Of a stretch of DNA of 64,000 bases, positions 42,956-51,876 are shown in pieces (positions within the stretch are counted from its first letter, which is position 1; every line of letters begins with the position of its first letter). The DNA comes from an uncultured Acetatifactor sp. (GTDB lineage Bacteria; Bacillota; Clostridia; Lachnospirales; Lachnospiraceae), in assembly GCA_910586775.1 (NCBI GenBank), contig CAJUJN010000001.1:1-64000 (forward strand), given 5' to 3'. The translations under genes were made by a program, and so were the position numbers. A model generated the notes under the pieces. That model was not told the origin of the DNA, ran no database searches, and worked only from the letters and a program-made list of their open reading frames with translations.

Positions 42956-44173
42956 ATGCTTGTTAAGGACAGGAAATTTTACCTGCAAACCGGATTTTTT
43001 ATGTTGCTGTTTGTGGCTTATCTGGCAGTCACTTTGCTGCTGTTTCATCGCCAGACAGTGTGCTATGCCGGAAGGTATATTTCTGATATTACCGATTACC
43101 TTTCCACAATACAGGGAATAGAAGTGGTATATAAATTCCCGTACCCTGTTCTGTTCCGGACAGGGAGTTTTTTTATGCGCTTTACCACCCCGGCACATGC
43201 GTTGGCTTTTGCCGCAACGCTGCTGAACGGGCTTTCCGTTCTTGTCCTGAAATGGTATATGGATTCTTTTCTGGACGTGCGCAGCCACCCCGGCAGGAGC
43301 TGGCTGTCCACTCTGCTCACCTTCTCCCTGCTTTTTGTCTCCATGCTCTATCCCGTGTCCTATCTCGGGCATTATAACGAGCCAGGGGAGAATTATCTGT
43401 ACCGGTACAGGGGGACTTTTACTCCGAATCCCTACCACAATGCCACTTATCTTGCGGCGCGTCCCTTTTCCATTCCCGCCTTTTTTCTTTTCACGGATAT
43501 CCTGGGATTTTACGAAAAGGAAGACAAGTGGCTTCACCCCAAATATCTGCTGTTTTCCGTTTCTCTGTTTATGACGACCATGGCAAAGCCCAGTTTTACA
43601 TTTATATTATGTGCCGTGGCGGGTATCATCATGCTTTACAGGCTGATTGCAGGGCGTTTTCAGGGGATAAAAGCCTTTTTTCAGATGGGAATCTACTTTA
43701 TTCCCACTTTTCTGGTATTGATCTATCAGTTCGTCGTGGTGTTTGAGCCGGAAAACACGGAAGCAGGTATCGGCTTTGCATTTTTGAAGGCCTGGTCCAC
43801 GGCCTCCGGAAATATTCCGCTGTCCATCCTCTTAGCGACAGCCTTTCCGCTGACTGTACTTCTGCTTCGGGGAAAAGAAAAGGATTTATTGGCTCTGCTT
43901 CGTTTTGCATGGCAGTTTCTTCTGCTTGGGCTCCTGACGCTGCTCTTTTTATACGAAAAAGGAATCCGCATGCCCCATCTTAATTTTGCCTGGGGGTATA
44001 TGTACGGACTTTTCTTCTCCTACACGGTGAGCCTGCTCTGCCTGGCCAGAGCCACCTTAAGCCGCAGCCAGCCGCGGTGGAAGCTGCTCCTGCAGTGGGG
44101 CGTTTATGCCGCGCATATGATATGCGGACTGGATTATTTCAGTGTTCTTCTCAGAGGCGGCCTGTATCTGTAA
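42956..44173 (+). CDS. Polytopic membrane protein of unknown function
   Basis: About 405 residues with ten or more hydrophobic segments. The start at 42956 is chosen because AGAGG precedes it; an ATG 24 bases earlier has no site. An early extracytoplasmic loop contains YISDITDYLSTIQGIEVVYK, and HYNEPGENYLYRYRGTFTPN lies between helices. The composition recalls polysaccharide polymerases or membrane glycosyltransferases of the GT-C type, but no diagnostic motif was recognised. The next gene, 84 bases downstream on the same strand, also encodes a large membrane protein, so they may act together in cell-surface polymer synthesis. Confidence 0.6.
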   Translation: MLVKDRKFYLQTGFFMLLFVAYLAVTLLLFHRQTVCYAGRYISDITDYLSTIQGIEVVYKFPYPVLFRTGSFFMRFTTPAHALAFAATLLNGLSVLVLKWYMDSFLDVRSHPGRSWLSTLLTFSLLFVSMLYPVSYLGHYNEPGENYLYRYRGTFTPNPYHNATYLAARPFSIPAFFLFTDILGFYEKEDKWLHPKYLLFSVSLFMTTMAKPSFTFILCAVAGIIMLYRLIAGRFQGIKAFFQMGIYFIPTFLVLIYQFVVVFEPENTEAGIGFAFLKAWSTASGNIPLSILLATAFPLTVLLLRGKEKDLLALLRFAWQFLLLGLLTLLFLYEKGIRMPHLNFAWGYMYGLFFSYTVSLLCLARATLSRSQPRWKLLLQWGVYAAHMICGLDYFSVLLRGGLYL

Positions 44174-44257
44174 CCCCTAAAATGCCGGAAGTACATCATA
44201 ATAAATAATGACTTTACCCTTTAGAACCGTCGCCCGGCGACTGAATTAAGGAGACGA

Positions 44258-46057
44258 ATGAAATCATTTTTGCAAGGAAAGAAGCCCGCGGGCTTTCTGA
44301 ATCGATCACTCATATGGCTGGACGGCGCACCCCTGTGGTGGATTGGATTTCCGCTTATGGCCATCCTGTTTTCTCCATATCTCGTACTGCGGCAGGGCAG
44401 TGTATTTCCCATCCACGACCAACTGGACGAAACTCTCCTGACCTATGTACTGAACGCCAGACACCTGTTTGACGGTACTTCTGTCTTCCCGGAGATACTG
44501 GGCGGCATCGGCAAAAGCGGAATGCAGCCCTCAGCCGTCCTGTTCATCCCTTTATATGCTCTGTTTTCCCCGCTGACCGCCTTTCTGATACAGTATCTGG
44601 CCGTCTGTGCCAGCGGCTTCTGGGGTATGTATGGCAGTGTGAAAAAGCTTTCCGGAAGCAGTATCCTTGCCCTGGCCATGGCAGGTGCTTTTTGCATGCT
44701 TCCCGTCCAGCCCATATACGGTTTGTCGATAATGGGAGTCCCCCTTCTGCTCTGTGCCTTTCTGCTGCTGTCTGAGAAAAAACATGTAGCGGCGGCCTAC
44801 AGTATGATTGTTTTTTTCGGGCTTACCACCCATCTCGTCCTGATCGGATATGCAGTGCTGAGCTTCTGGCTTCTGGATATTCTGATCCGCCTCATCCAGA
44901 AGCGCCATAATTTTCATGTGTACTGCGGCTTTGGCGCACTGACGGCAGTGTACATCATTGTCAATTACAGGCTTTTCACGGAACTGCTTCTGGGCCGCAG
45001 CAACTATGCAAGCCACAGGGATGAACTTGTAAACGCATCTGCGCCTTTCCTGGAGACGGCAAAGGATGTCTTTCTGCACGGTGCCCAGCATGCGGAGCCG
45101 CTGCACGATTACCTTATCCTGCCCATCGTAATACTGCTGGCAGGAGAGGGTATATACTGTCTGAGCATGAAGAAAAAAGGTAAACTGGAAACGCAGCTTC
45201 AAAAAACATACCTGTTGGCGCTTGGCGGCATGGCAGCGCTGATTGGGATTGCACTGTTTTATGCCTTCTGCAAATCCCGGCCGACAGTGGATTTTAAAAA
45301 TTCCGTAAATGGTTTTCTGCGTTACTTTCAGGCGGAACGGTTCTACTGGCTGTACCCGTCACTGTGGTATCTGGAATTTGCCCTTGTATTCGCTTTCCTC
45401 TGGAAAATGCATAAAACGGCCCTCTGGTACAAAACGGCGGCGCTGGTGCTGGTACTCCTTCCCACCATAAATCTGATCAAAGTAAATTCCAGTTTTTACA
45501 TGAACGTAAATCAGATCAATAACGGCAGCGGCATCACCGGTTATATATCGTGGGAAAGTTTTTACGCCGAAGATCTGATGGAACAGCTGGAAAACGCTAT
45601 CGGAAAGGAAATGTCCACTTACCGCATTGCCCACCTGGGAATAAGCCCGGCCCCCGCCCTGATGCACGGCTTCTACACGGCGGACGGGTATTCCAATAAT
45701 TACCCTTTGGAATATAAGCATCGGTTCAGACAGGTTATCGCAGGCGAGCTTGCCCGAAATGAAGAAGCCTGTGCATATTTCGACTGCTGGGGAAGCAGAT
45801 GTTATCTGTTCAACAGTGTGACAGGCACCTACTGGATGCTGCAGAAGGGCAGCGGCGTACAATACGAAAATCTGCAATTTGACCTGGATGCGCTGAAAGG
45901 CCTGGGCTGTGAATACATTTTTTCAGGCGGACAAATCACGGATGCAGAAGAGATGGGACTTACCTTTTTGGGCTATTTCGAAACAGAGGACAGTTATTGG
46001 GGGATTTGGCTGTATGAGCTGTCTGTCTCGCAAAATGAGCAGGGGAAGCAGGTTTGA
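44258..46057 (+). CDS. DUF6044-like polytopic membrane protein
   Basis: 599-residue membrane protein with about ten to twelve helices in the first 420 residues and a soluble C-terminal part. The segment HDQLDETLLTYVLNARHLF after the first helix fits, from memory, the DUF6044 family (B. subtilis YkoS type), thought to resemble GT-C glycosyltransferases. This is not verified. The last codons (SQNEQGKQV) are encoded by a partial copy of hairpin repeat family 2 (46026-46046), so the natural C-terminus may have been replaced. AAGGAG precedes the ATG. Likely paired with the membrane protein upstream. Confidence 0.65.
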   Translation: MKSFLQGKKPAGFLNRSLIWLDGAPLWWIGFPLMAILFSPYLVLRQGSVFPIHDQLDETLLTYVLNARHLFDGTSVFPEILGGIGKSGMQPSAVLFIPLYALFSPLTAFLIQYLAVCASGFWGMYGSVKKLSGSSILALAMAGAFCMLPVQPIYGLSIMGVPLLLCAFLLLSEKKHVAAAYSMIVFFGLTTHLVLIGYAVLSFWLLDILIRLIQKRHNFHVYCGFGALTAVYIIVNYRLFTELLLGRSNYASHRDELVNASAPFLETAKDVFLHGAQHAEPLHDYLILPIVILLAGEGIYCLSMKKKGKLETQLQKTYLLALGGMAALIGIALFYAFCKSRPTVDFKNSVNGFLRYFQAERFYWLYPSLWYLEFALVFAFLWKMHKTALWYKTAALVLVLLPTINLIKVNSSFYMNVNQINNGSGITGYISWESFYAEDLMEQLENAIGKEMSTYRIAHLGISPAPALMHGFYTADGYSNNYPLEYKHRFRQVIAGELARNEEACAYFDCWGSRCYLFNSVTGTYWMLQKGSGVQYENLQFDLDALKGLGCEYIFSGGQITDAEEMGLTFLGYFETEDSYWGIWLYELSVSQNEQGKQV

Positions 46058-46120
46058 CGCACGGCCGTCTTGCCGAATAAGCAGGAAAGCTTATTCGCAC
46101 TGCACGGTTTCCGCAGGCGT
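46026..46120. repeat. Hairpin repeat family 2, partial and full copies
   Basis: 46026-46046 (GCAAAATGAGCAGGGGA) repeats the left half of the 40.1-kb copy inside the coding end. The full copy follows the TGA: stem CGAATAAGC (46074-46082) and GCTTATTCG (46089-46097), with flanks CCGTCTTG and GTTTCCGCAGGC. More short stem-loops (TTTTCG/CGAAAA and CACC/GGTG) lie at 46130-46175. Confidence 0.72.
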
Positions 46121-46224
46121 TAGGCGGGATTTTCGCGCAAATTGCGCACGAAAACACCTCGCGGTGTCACCTGTGAACAGTAATCCGCAGACAAGCTCCG
46201 GAACTGTCATAATAAATCAGCACC

Positions 46225-46253
46225 TTGATTTTTAGAGCAGAAAACAGTATAAT
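46225..46253 (+). promoter_or_regulatory. Promoter of the GGDEF gene
   Basis: TTGATT (46225-46230), 17-base spacer, TATAAT (46248-46253). The start codon lies 57 bases downstream behind AGGAGGTGA. Confidence 0.8.
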
Positions 46254-46309
46254 GGAACGAAATAAAGAAAAATCAATACCTCACAGAATTTCTGAACAGG
46301 AGGTGAGCC

Positions 46310-47914
46310 ATGAAAAATCCCATTTCCGATATTCCCGATATAGATTCCCTGCAGGAGCTGACAGATGCCATATCCGTCGTCATGATGGTGGGTCTCAGCA
46401 TCATAACGCCTTCCGGAAAGCTGCTTGTCCGCGACAACCGCTACGGCTGTTTTTATCGTGAAATCTTCAGGGCATCCCCCGCTGCCGATACCGCTTACAG
46501 GCAATTTATCTCTGAGTTTTGTGCCAGTAAGGAGCCCGCTTTCAGCATACGTCTCTGTCCTGTGACAGGACTGACAGATGCCCTGATTAATCTCACTCTG
46601 GACGAAGTTCCTGTAGCCGCCCTGTTGCTGGAGGGAATCCGCCTGGCGGAGGACAATATCAGTGATGACAGATATCGTGAGATCGCCCGTTCTCTCCGGA
46701 TAGACGAAAACACTTATCTGAAGGGCGTTCATGAACTGCCTTTGATCAACGCGGAACATTTAAACCATATATTGCACCTGATTTCCCTGGGTTCCAGGCA
46801 CCTCTACAGGTTAGCCATCGCCAACCTGAGTCTGAAGTCTACTGTCAATTCTCTGGAAGACCAGGAATCTCTGTATCTTCAGGAGAAAAATGTCCTGGAA
46901 GAGCTTGCGGAGAGAGACTCCATGACCGGGCTGTACAATCGGAGAAAATTTGAGGAGATTCTTTCCTGCTATTCCCGGCAGAGCGACCGGACTATCTGTA
47001 TGATATCGGCGGATGCCAATTTCCTGAAACTGACCAATGACATCTTCGGCCACGAAGCGGGTGACATGCTTCTGCAGGCCATTGCCAAAATCATGAGCGA
47101 CCTGGCCAAAAGTGACTGGCTGGTGGCAAGGTGCGGCGGAGATGAGTTCCGTGTCATACTTCCCGATACCACACTGGAAACCGCCCTTGATTACTGCAGG
47201 CGTGTAGCGCGCAACTGCAGTCAGGACAAGAGCCTCACTCTGCCCCTGTCTGTAGCCCTGGGAGCCGCCGAGTGGAACAGTGCGGCCGAAACTCTGCAGG
47301 ACTGCTTCTCCAGAGCGGATGTAAAAATGTACCAGAACAAGACTGCACTGAAGCATGAGCTGCGTATTCCCAACTATATCATGGAGCGATTGTATGACCG
47401 CCAGATTCTGAATAAAGAGGTGGTGGAAAGTACTTCGGGGCTTACCTGTGCATTTGCGCAGTACCTGAAATTTTCTGAGGAGCAGGCCAGGGAAATCAGC
47501 CTTGCCTCCCACTATCAGGATATTGGCATGGCCAAGCTGCCTGAAGCCTTCGTCATCCGCGGCCAGTCCAGAACGGAAGAAGAGACCAGCCAGGTTCATA
47601 TGCATGTGTCCCATAGCTATACCATGGCAAGACAGTTTGATGAGCTCTACAAAATTGCGGATATCATCCATTGCTCCCATGAAAACTGGGACGGCAGCGG
47701 CTATCCCAACAATCTGAAAGAAAACGGCATTCCCATTGAATCCAGGCTCATCCGTCTCACCAGCGATTACGTGCGCCGTACCCATCCGACAGTCAGGGGC
47801 GGATACCATACAGTGGAGGAAACCATGCAGAAGCTGCGGGAAGAAAGCGGCAGGATTTACGATCCGGAGCTCACTTCTCAATTTCTTCAGTATTTACAGG
47901 AACATTCTACATAA
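46310..47914 (+). CDS. GGDEF protein with PocR-like and degenerate HD-GYP domains
   Basis: 534-residue c-di-GMP-related protein. The N-terminal 150 residues look like a PocR ligand domain (LQELTDAISVVMMVGLSIIT; conserved CR/FC-type positions partly present). A coiled coil at about 175-195 precedes GGDEF with DSMTGLYNRRKFEEIL and intact RCGGDEFRV, so cyclase activity is expected. No clear RxxD inhibitory site is seen before it. The C-terminal HD-GYP-like domain has YQDIGMAKL in place of HDIGKIG and lacks the distal DVYDAL motif, while keeping HENWDGSGYPNNL. It is therefore probably a cyclase with a non-hydrolytic regulatory HD-GYP part. AGGAGGTGA precedes the ATG. Confidence 0.85.
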   Translation: MKNPISDIPDIDSLQELTDAISVVMMVGLSIITPSGKLLVRDNRYGCFYREIFRASPAADTAYRQFISEFCASKEPAFSIRLCPVTGLTDALINLTLDEVPVAALLLEGIRLAEDNISDDRYREIARSLRIDENTYLKGVHELPLINAEHLNHILHLISLGSRHLYRLAIANLSLKSTVNSLEDQESLYLQEKNVLEELAERDSMTGLYNRRKFEEILSCYSRQSDRTICMISADANFLKLTNDIFGHEAGDMLLQAIAKIMSDLAKSDWLVARCGGDEFRVILPDTTLETALDYCRRVARNCSQDKSLTLPLSVALGAAEWNSAAETLQDCFSRADVKMYQNKTALKHELRIPNYIMERLYDRQILNKEVVESTSGLTCAFAQYLKFSEEQAREISLASHYQDIGMAKLPEAFVIRGQSRTEEETSQVHMHVSHSYTMARQFDELYKIADIIHCSHENWDGSGYPNNLKENGIPIESRLIRLTSDYVRRTHPTVRGGYHTVEETMQKLREESGRIYDPELTSQFLQYLQEHST

Positions 47915-47939
47915 CAAAGTCAGCTGTATACAATGCGCC

Positions 47940-47979
47940 AAAAGAGGCAGTCTCCGCTAACCGGAACCGCCTCTTTTTT
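47940..47979. terminator. Bidirectional rho-independent terminator
   Basis: AAAAGAGGC and GCCTCTTTT form a stem with a 20-base loop, T-rich on the right and A-rich on the left. It lies between two genes that converge (GGDEF and the NatB-like permease). Confidence 0.85.
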
Positions 47980-47996
47980 ACCGCCTTCGTCAGGCC

Positions 47997-49247
47997 TTAT
48001 TCGCTTTTCTTCAGATCTTTCAATGCGGAAGTAATCTTAATGGGATTGCCGTACCGCAAAGTACCCATGCGGTAAATCTTCGCGCCCAGGATTCCTGTCC
48101 CGATGATGGATAATACCAGAATCAGGAATGACACCACGACTTCCCAGGGTGCCACCGTTCCCATGGCAATGCGGGCAAACATGGTACTGTAAGAACTGAC
48201 CGGCAGAAAAGAGAGAATTTTAATAATTTCTCCGTCCACATTCATCAGCTGGAACAATGAAAAGAAATACACTGCCATGATCACTACCATCAGGCCGGAA
48301 ACGCTTTTGCTGATATCCTCTGTCTTGCTGACCAACGCTCCCATGGCACCATAGAGGAACCCGTAAAACAGATATCCCCCAAGCCCGAAGAAAGCAAATG
48401 CAATCAGGACCTCTCCCGGAACATGCAGAAACATATCCAGCTGACCGCCCCACTGCTCCCTGTTGAACTGATAGGAGAGCAGAACCGCCCCCAGCAGCAC
48501 TCCCATCTGGAAGATTCCCCCGATAGCGCCGGCTATCACCTTTCCGAACAGCAGGCTGTTAGGGGAAGTACTGGTCACAAGCACTTCTATTGCCCGGTTG
48601 CTCTTCTCATTGGTGACGGATACCGCGATCATCTGTCCGTAATATACGATGAGCATGAACACGATGATAATCAGCGCGTAGCAATACCAGTAATTACTCT
48701 CGGTATCCTTATTCAGCACCATCTCCGTCACCGTGACAGGAACATCATACATGGCTGCGACTTCCTCCAGGTCCCAACCGGAGTTCTCACAATAATCCAT
48801 GCGGTAGAACTGTTTCATTGCCTGATCAAAAACAGAGGTATTTCTGTCCCTCATTGCCTTATTGAAGACATAATATTCGTACTCTGCCGCCCCTGTCACT
48901 ACAAAACCGGCTTCCGCTTCCTGTGTCTCCACAGCCGCCCTGACTTCTGCCTCGTCTGCCGCCGCTCTCCACTCACTCTTCGGGAACATCTGCGCCAGAA
49001 TCTCCGGCCGTACCACACCTGCTTTATCCAGATACAGGAACACGGTCTGCTCCCCTTCTGTTTCGCTCCCCTCCGCTTCACCGTTACCCGCTACCTGTAC
49101 GCCGGTGAAATCAGACATATCTACGAAACGTGGCAAAAAGAGCAGTGCGGCTCCCAACACCGCCAACAATATTGTCAGCATCATAAAAATCTTATTTGTG
49201 AAATATTCCCTTAATTCATAGCGCAATACAATTAAAAATTTTTTCAT
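47997..49247 (-). CDS. ABC-2 permease (NatB-like)
   Basis: 416-residue permease. A first helix (about 20-40) is followed by an extracytoplasmic domain of about 150 residues, then five further helices from 185 onward. Conserved stretch VTNEKSNRAIEVLVTSTSPN then LLFGKVIAG is characteristic of NatB/YhaP exporters. Its start overlaps the ATPase gene's end by four bases. With the ATPase it forms an exporter of the Na+/drug class; the substrate is unknown. Controlled, by position, by the PadR regulator. Confidence 0.88.
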   Translation of the reverse strand: MKKFLIVLRYELREYFTNKIFMMLTILLAVLGAALLFLPRFVDMSDFTGVQVAGNGEAEGSETEGEQTVFLYLDKAGVVRPEILAQMFPKSEWRAAADEAEVRAAVETQEAEAGFVVTGAAEYEYYVFNKAMRDRNTSVFDQAMKQFYRMDYCENSGWDLEEVAAMYDVPVTVTEMVLNKDTESNYWYCYALIIIVFMLIVYYGQMIAVSVTNEKSNRAIEVLVTSTSPNSLLFGKVIAGAIGGIFQMGVLLGAVLLSYQFNREQWGGQLDMFLHVPGEVLIAFAFFGLGGYLFYGFLYGAMGALVSKTEDISKSVSGLMVVIMAVYFFSLFQLMNVDGEIIKILSFLPVSSYSTMFARIAMGTVAPWEVVVSFLILVLSIIGTGILGAKIYRMGTLRYGNPIKITSALKDLKKSE

Positions 49248-50161
49248 GCTTCATCACCCACCTTGCTCACAAAAATATCGTTCAGGGACGGTTCATACCG
49301 GCCGAAACGCTCCACTTCCACATCAGACCTGACCATCAGCTCCATAAACCGGTTCCTGTCCATGTTTTCTTTCAGCTCCAGTATCAGAAATTCCTTCTTT
49401 CTTCCGGAGATGCTCACATACGCATCCCACTCCCGCTCCGTCTTCTCTGCCAGCTGGTCCAAAGTGTAGTTCTCTGCGGCCAGCATCAGACGGTTCCTGC
49501 CATAGTCCTTCTTGATCTCTTTCAGTTCCCCTGCCATCACTACCTGGCCATGGTCTATTACGGCAATGTGGTCGCAGAATTCTTCTACATAACTCATCTG
49601 GTGGCTGGAGAAGATCACCAGCCTGCTATCCTGAATCAGCTCGCTCACCACATCCTTCAGTATCTGGGAATTCACCGGGTCCAGGCCGCTGAAAGGCTCG
49701 TCCAGAATCACAATCTCCGGATTGCACACCAGCGTCGCCGCAAGCTGCACCTTCTGCTGATTTCCCTTGGAAAGCGTCTCAAGCTTCCGGACGGCGTACT
49801 CATCCACCTCCAGCCTTTTCAGCCACTTTCCAGCGCTTTCCTTTGCTTCCTTCGCTTTCATTCCCCGCAGGCATGCCAGATAGACCATCTGGTCCAGCAC
49901 TGTCCTTTTAGGATACAGGCCCCGCTCCTCCGGCAGATAGCCGATCTGATGTTTTGACGGGGCAAATTTCTTTCCATCCAACAGAATTTCCCCGCTGTTT
50001 GCGCGAAACACATCCATCAGAATGCGGATCGTGGTCGTCTTGCCCGCACCGTTCCTGCCCAGCAGACCCAATGCCTTTCCGCTCTCCACTGCGAAACTGA
50101 TGCCGTGGAGCACTTCCTTTTCTCCGAAAGTTTTTCGGATATCTTTTACTTCCAGTTTCAT
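49244..50161 (-). CDS. ABC ATPase (NatA-like)
   Basis: 305-residue ATPase with Walker A GRNGAGKTTTI, signature LSKGNQQKVQLAATL, Walker B IVILDEPFSGLDP and switch His in IFSSHQMSYVEE. The C-terminal 80 residues are the extension typical of NatA/YhaQ ATPases. It pairs with the NatB-like permease (4-base overlap). AGGAAGA precedes the ATG. Confidence 0.92.
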   Translation of the reverse strand: MKLEVKDIRKTFGEKEVLHGISFAVESGKALGLLGRNGAGKTTTIRILMDVFRANSGEILLDGKKFAPSKHQIGYLPEERGLYPKRTVLDQMVYLACLRGMKAKEAKESAGKWLKRLEVDEYAVRKLETLSKGNQQKVQLAATLVCNPEIVILDEPFSGLDPVNSQILKDVVSELIQDSRLVIFSSHQMSYVEEFCDHIAVIDHGQVVMAGELKEIKKDYGRNRLMLAAENYTLDQLAEKTEREWDAYVSISGRKKEFLILELKENMDRNRFMELMVRSDVEVERFGRYEPSLNDIFVSKVGDEA

Positions 50162-50326
50162 TCTCTTCCTCCTCGCTTATACACCGCATTCTCATCTTTT
50201 GTACAGAAAAACTTCCCCATTTCTCACCTTACCCCACACCGCTTCCTCTGTACCCGCGGAAGCACGGTAAGGACAAATCCCTTTTTCTCAGCAACTTTCT
50301 TAAACCATTTTCCTGTCCGGTATCTT

Positions 50327-50659
50327 CTATACGGTAAATACCCCCCCTGCCAGCATTTTTTGTCCGTCTGCCAGCTGTTGTTCCAGACGCCTGGTCTCTT
50401 CCTGCAGCAACTCCATGCCGTCTCCCGTAATCCGGTAGGTTTTCTTATCGGCTCCGGGCACCGTCACAATGACACCGTCTGCAGTCAGGCGCCCCACCAT
50501 GGTGTAGAGTGTGCCGGTTCCCAGCGTTATCCTGCCTTTTGTCAGGCTGTTGACATATTGTATGATGGCATATCCATGCCTGGGCTGGATGACTGCCAGA
50601 AGCGTATAGTAAATCGTCTCGGTCATGGGTAGGTATTTTTTTCGCAGCGCATCATGCAA
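50327..50659 (-). CDS. PadR-family transcriptional regulator
   Basis: 110-residue winged-helix repressor. ETIYYTLLAVIQPRHGYAII and GRITLGTGTLYTMVGRLTAD are the PadR helix-turn-helix; the C-terminal helices mediate dimerisation. It precedes the NatA-NatB genes by 165 bases on the same strand. Its own promoter carries a perfect palindrome containing ATGT and ACAT, the known PadR half-sites. Autoregulation and control of the exporter are inferred. Confidence 0.88.
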   Translation of the reverse strand: MHDALRKKYLPMTETIYYTLLAVIQPRHGYAIIQYVNSLTKGRITLGTGTLYTMVGRLTADGVIVTVPGADKKTYRITGDGMELLQEETRRLEQQLADGQKMLAGGVFTV

Positions 50660-50699
50660 TTGGCTCGCTCCTTTCTGTCTCCTCTCGATATGTCTTTCA

Positions 50700-50726
50700 T
50701 CAACATGTCGAGCATCGACATGTTGA
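50700..50726. promoter_or_regulatory. PadR operator palindrome
   Basis: TCAACATGTCGA (50700-50711) and its exact reverse complement (50715-50726) around GCA. The ATGT and ACAT half-sites are nine bases apart. It lies 11 bases downstream of the minus-10 box, so binding would block transcription start or early elongation. Confidence 0.8.
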
Positions 50727-50736
50727 GGTTAGTTAT

Positions 50737-50765
50737 AAGATAGCACGGATTCTCTGCGTTGTCAA
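50737..50765 (-). promoter_or_regulatory. padR promoter
   Basis: On the minus strand TTGACA and TATCTT with a 17-base spacer. Confidence 0.75.
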
Positions 50766-50776
50766 GGGGAAATAAA

Positions 50777-50856
50777 AAACAGAATGAGGCTGTCGGTAAA
50801 CAACTGCATTCCCACAATATGTATTGTGAACAAATGCCCTTTCCCGACAGCCCCAC
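50777..50856 (-). terminator. Probable terminator of the phosphatase gene
   Basis: The long stem GGCTGTCGG/CCGACAGCC, with inner pairs GCAT/ATGC and CACAATA/TATTGTG, is followed on the minus strand by a T-rich run (TTTTTTATT). It lies about 85 bases after the stop at 50940. Confidence 0.6.
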
Positions 50857-50939
50857 TTCAAAATACTGCCTTCGCCCGGCATATTTACCCCACGTCGAAC
50901 AGGCTGCAATCCAGCAATATATACTCGTTAATGAAAGCT

Positions 50940-51674
50940 TCAGTCGTGTCTCTCATCCGCACTCTCAAAGGTCTCACAAAACCTGGCCGAAAAAGACGGT
51001 CCCTCCCCCGCAATATAAAAATGGGAGGTATCCCCGAAAGCCCCCATCCGGAAGGAAGCCTTCCCCTGTCTGCGCTCTTCTGTGACTACCGTAGTCACCG
51101 AGGCCGGCGCCGCGCAGGTATGATGCCACAGCACCATGGGCGATACATTCATCAGACGGCTCAGCAGCACACACTCCAGCCCGAAATGACAGAAAAATAC
51201 AATGGTATCCTTATTGGGCCTCTCCGCCTTGTAATATTCGCCGTCTCTGACATATCCATGATTTGCCAGTACCGCATCAAAATTTCGAATAACCGTTTCG
51301 TATTCTTTTTCCACGTTTCCTTCGCGCATCACTTCCGTATCTGCCCATCCGTCCCGCCGGAAATAGGCCTGTTCCTTCGTCCAGTCCTCAGGCAGCCAGT
51401 CCCAGGCCAGTGTCTTCCTCACCCCAATGGCATCGGGCCTGTTGATCCGGGGCCAGAATTCCTGAAGCCAGTCGCACACAACGGCTTCTCTGTTCATTTT
51501 CTTTAAGGTGAGCGACGCAGTATCCTTCGCCCGTCCCAGAGGCGATACATAGAATGCCGCCACATCCAGTTTGGAAATCCTGTCGGCAAGAAGCGCCGCC
51601 TCCCGCCAGCCCTTTTCTGTCAGGGAATCCTTCTCGTAATCCGGATCCCCATGCCTTATAATCAGCAGTCGCAT
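50940..51674 (-). CDS. Histidine phosphatase family protein
   Basis: 244-residue enzyme of the phosphoglycerate-mutase-like fold. The start at 51674 follows GGAGGAAAAGG and puts the catalytic motif RLLIIRHGDPDYE at the very start; the frame is open 49 codons further without family sequence. DSLTEKGWREAALLADRI, VSPLGRAKDTA and VFFCHFGLE (second His) complete the active site. It probably removes phosphate from a small metabolite; the substrate is unknown. Confidence 0.88.
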   Translation of the reverse strand: MRLLIIRHGDPDYEKDSLTEKGWREAALLADRISKLDVAAFYVSPLGRAKDTASLTLKKMNREAVVCDWLQEFWPRINRPDAIGVRKTLAWDWLPEDWTKEQAYFRRDGWADTEVMREGNVEKEYETVIRNFDAVLANHGYVRDGEYYKAERPNKDTIVFFCHFGLECVLLSRLMNVSPMVLWHHTCAAPASVTTVVTEERRQGKASFRMGAFGDTSHFYIAGEGPSFSARFCETFESADERHD

Positions 51675-51876
51675 ATCCTTTTCCTCCGTAACTTCTTTGC
51701 TTTTTCGCTTAAAAGCTTTATCTTCCCTTTTTCGGCCCGGCACAATTTCCTTTTTCCTCCCAAAGGCCGATACCGTATCGCCTTCTCTTTCTCTCACCCG
51801 GCAGCATGGCGCTTTACGCAATTCCCCGCTTCCGTTTTACACTGCTTTCGCTACCGCCTGCCACTGCCGCCCCGCC

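Noticed and set aside
46811..47881. 356-codon minus-strand frame opposite the GGDEF gene
   Set aside because: Antisense shadow; the GGDEF frame has a promoter, ribosome site and conserved motifs.
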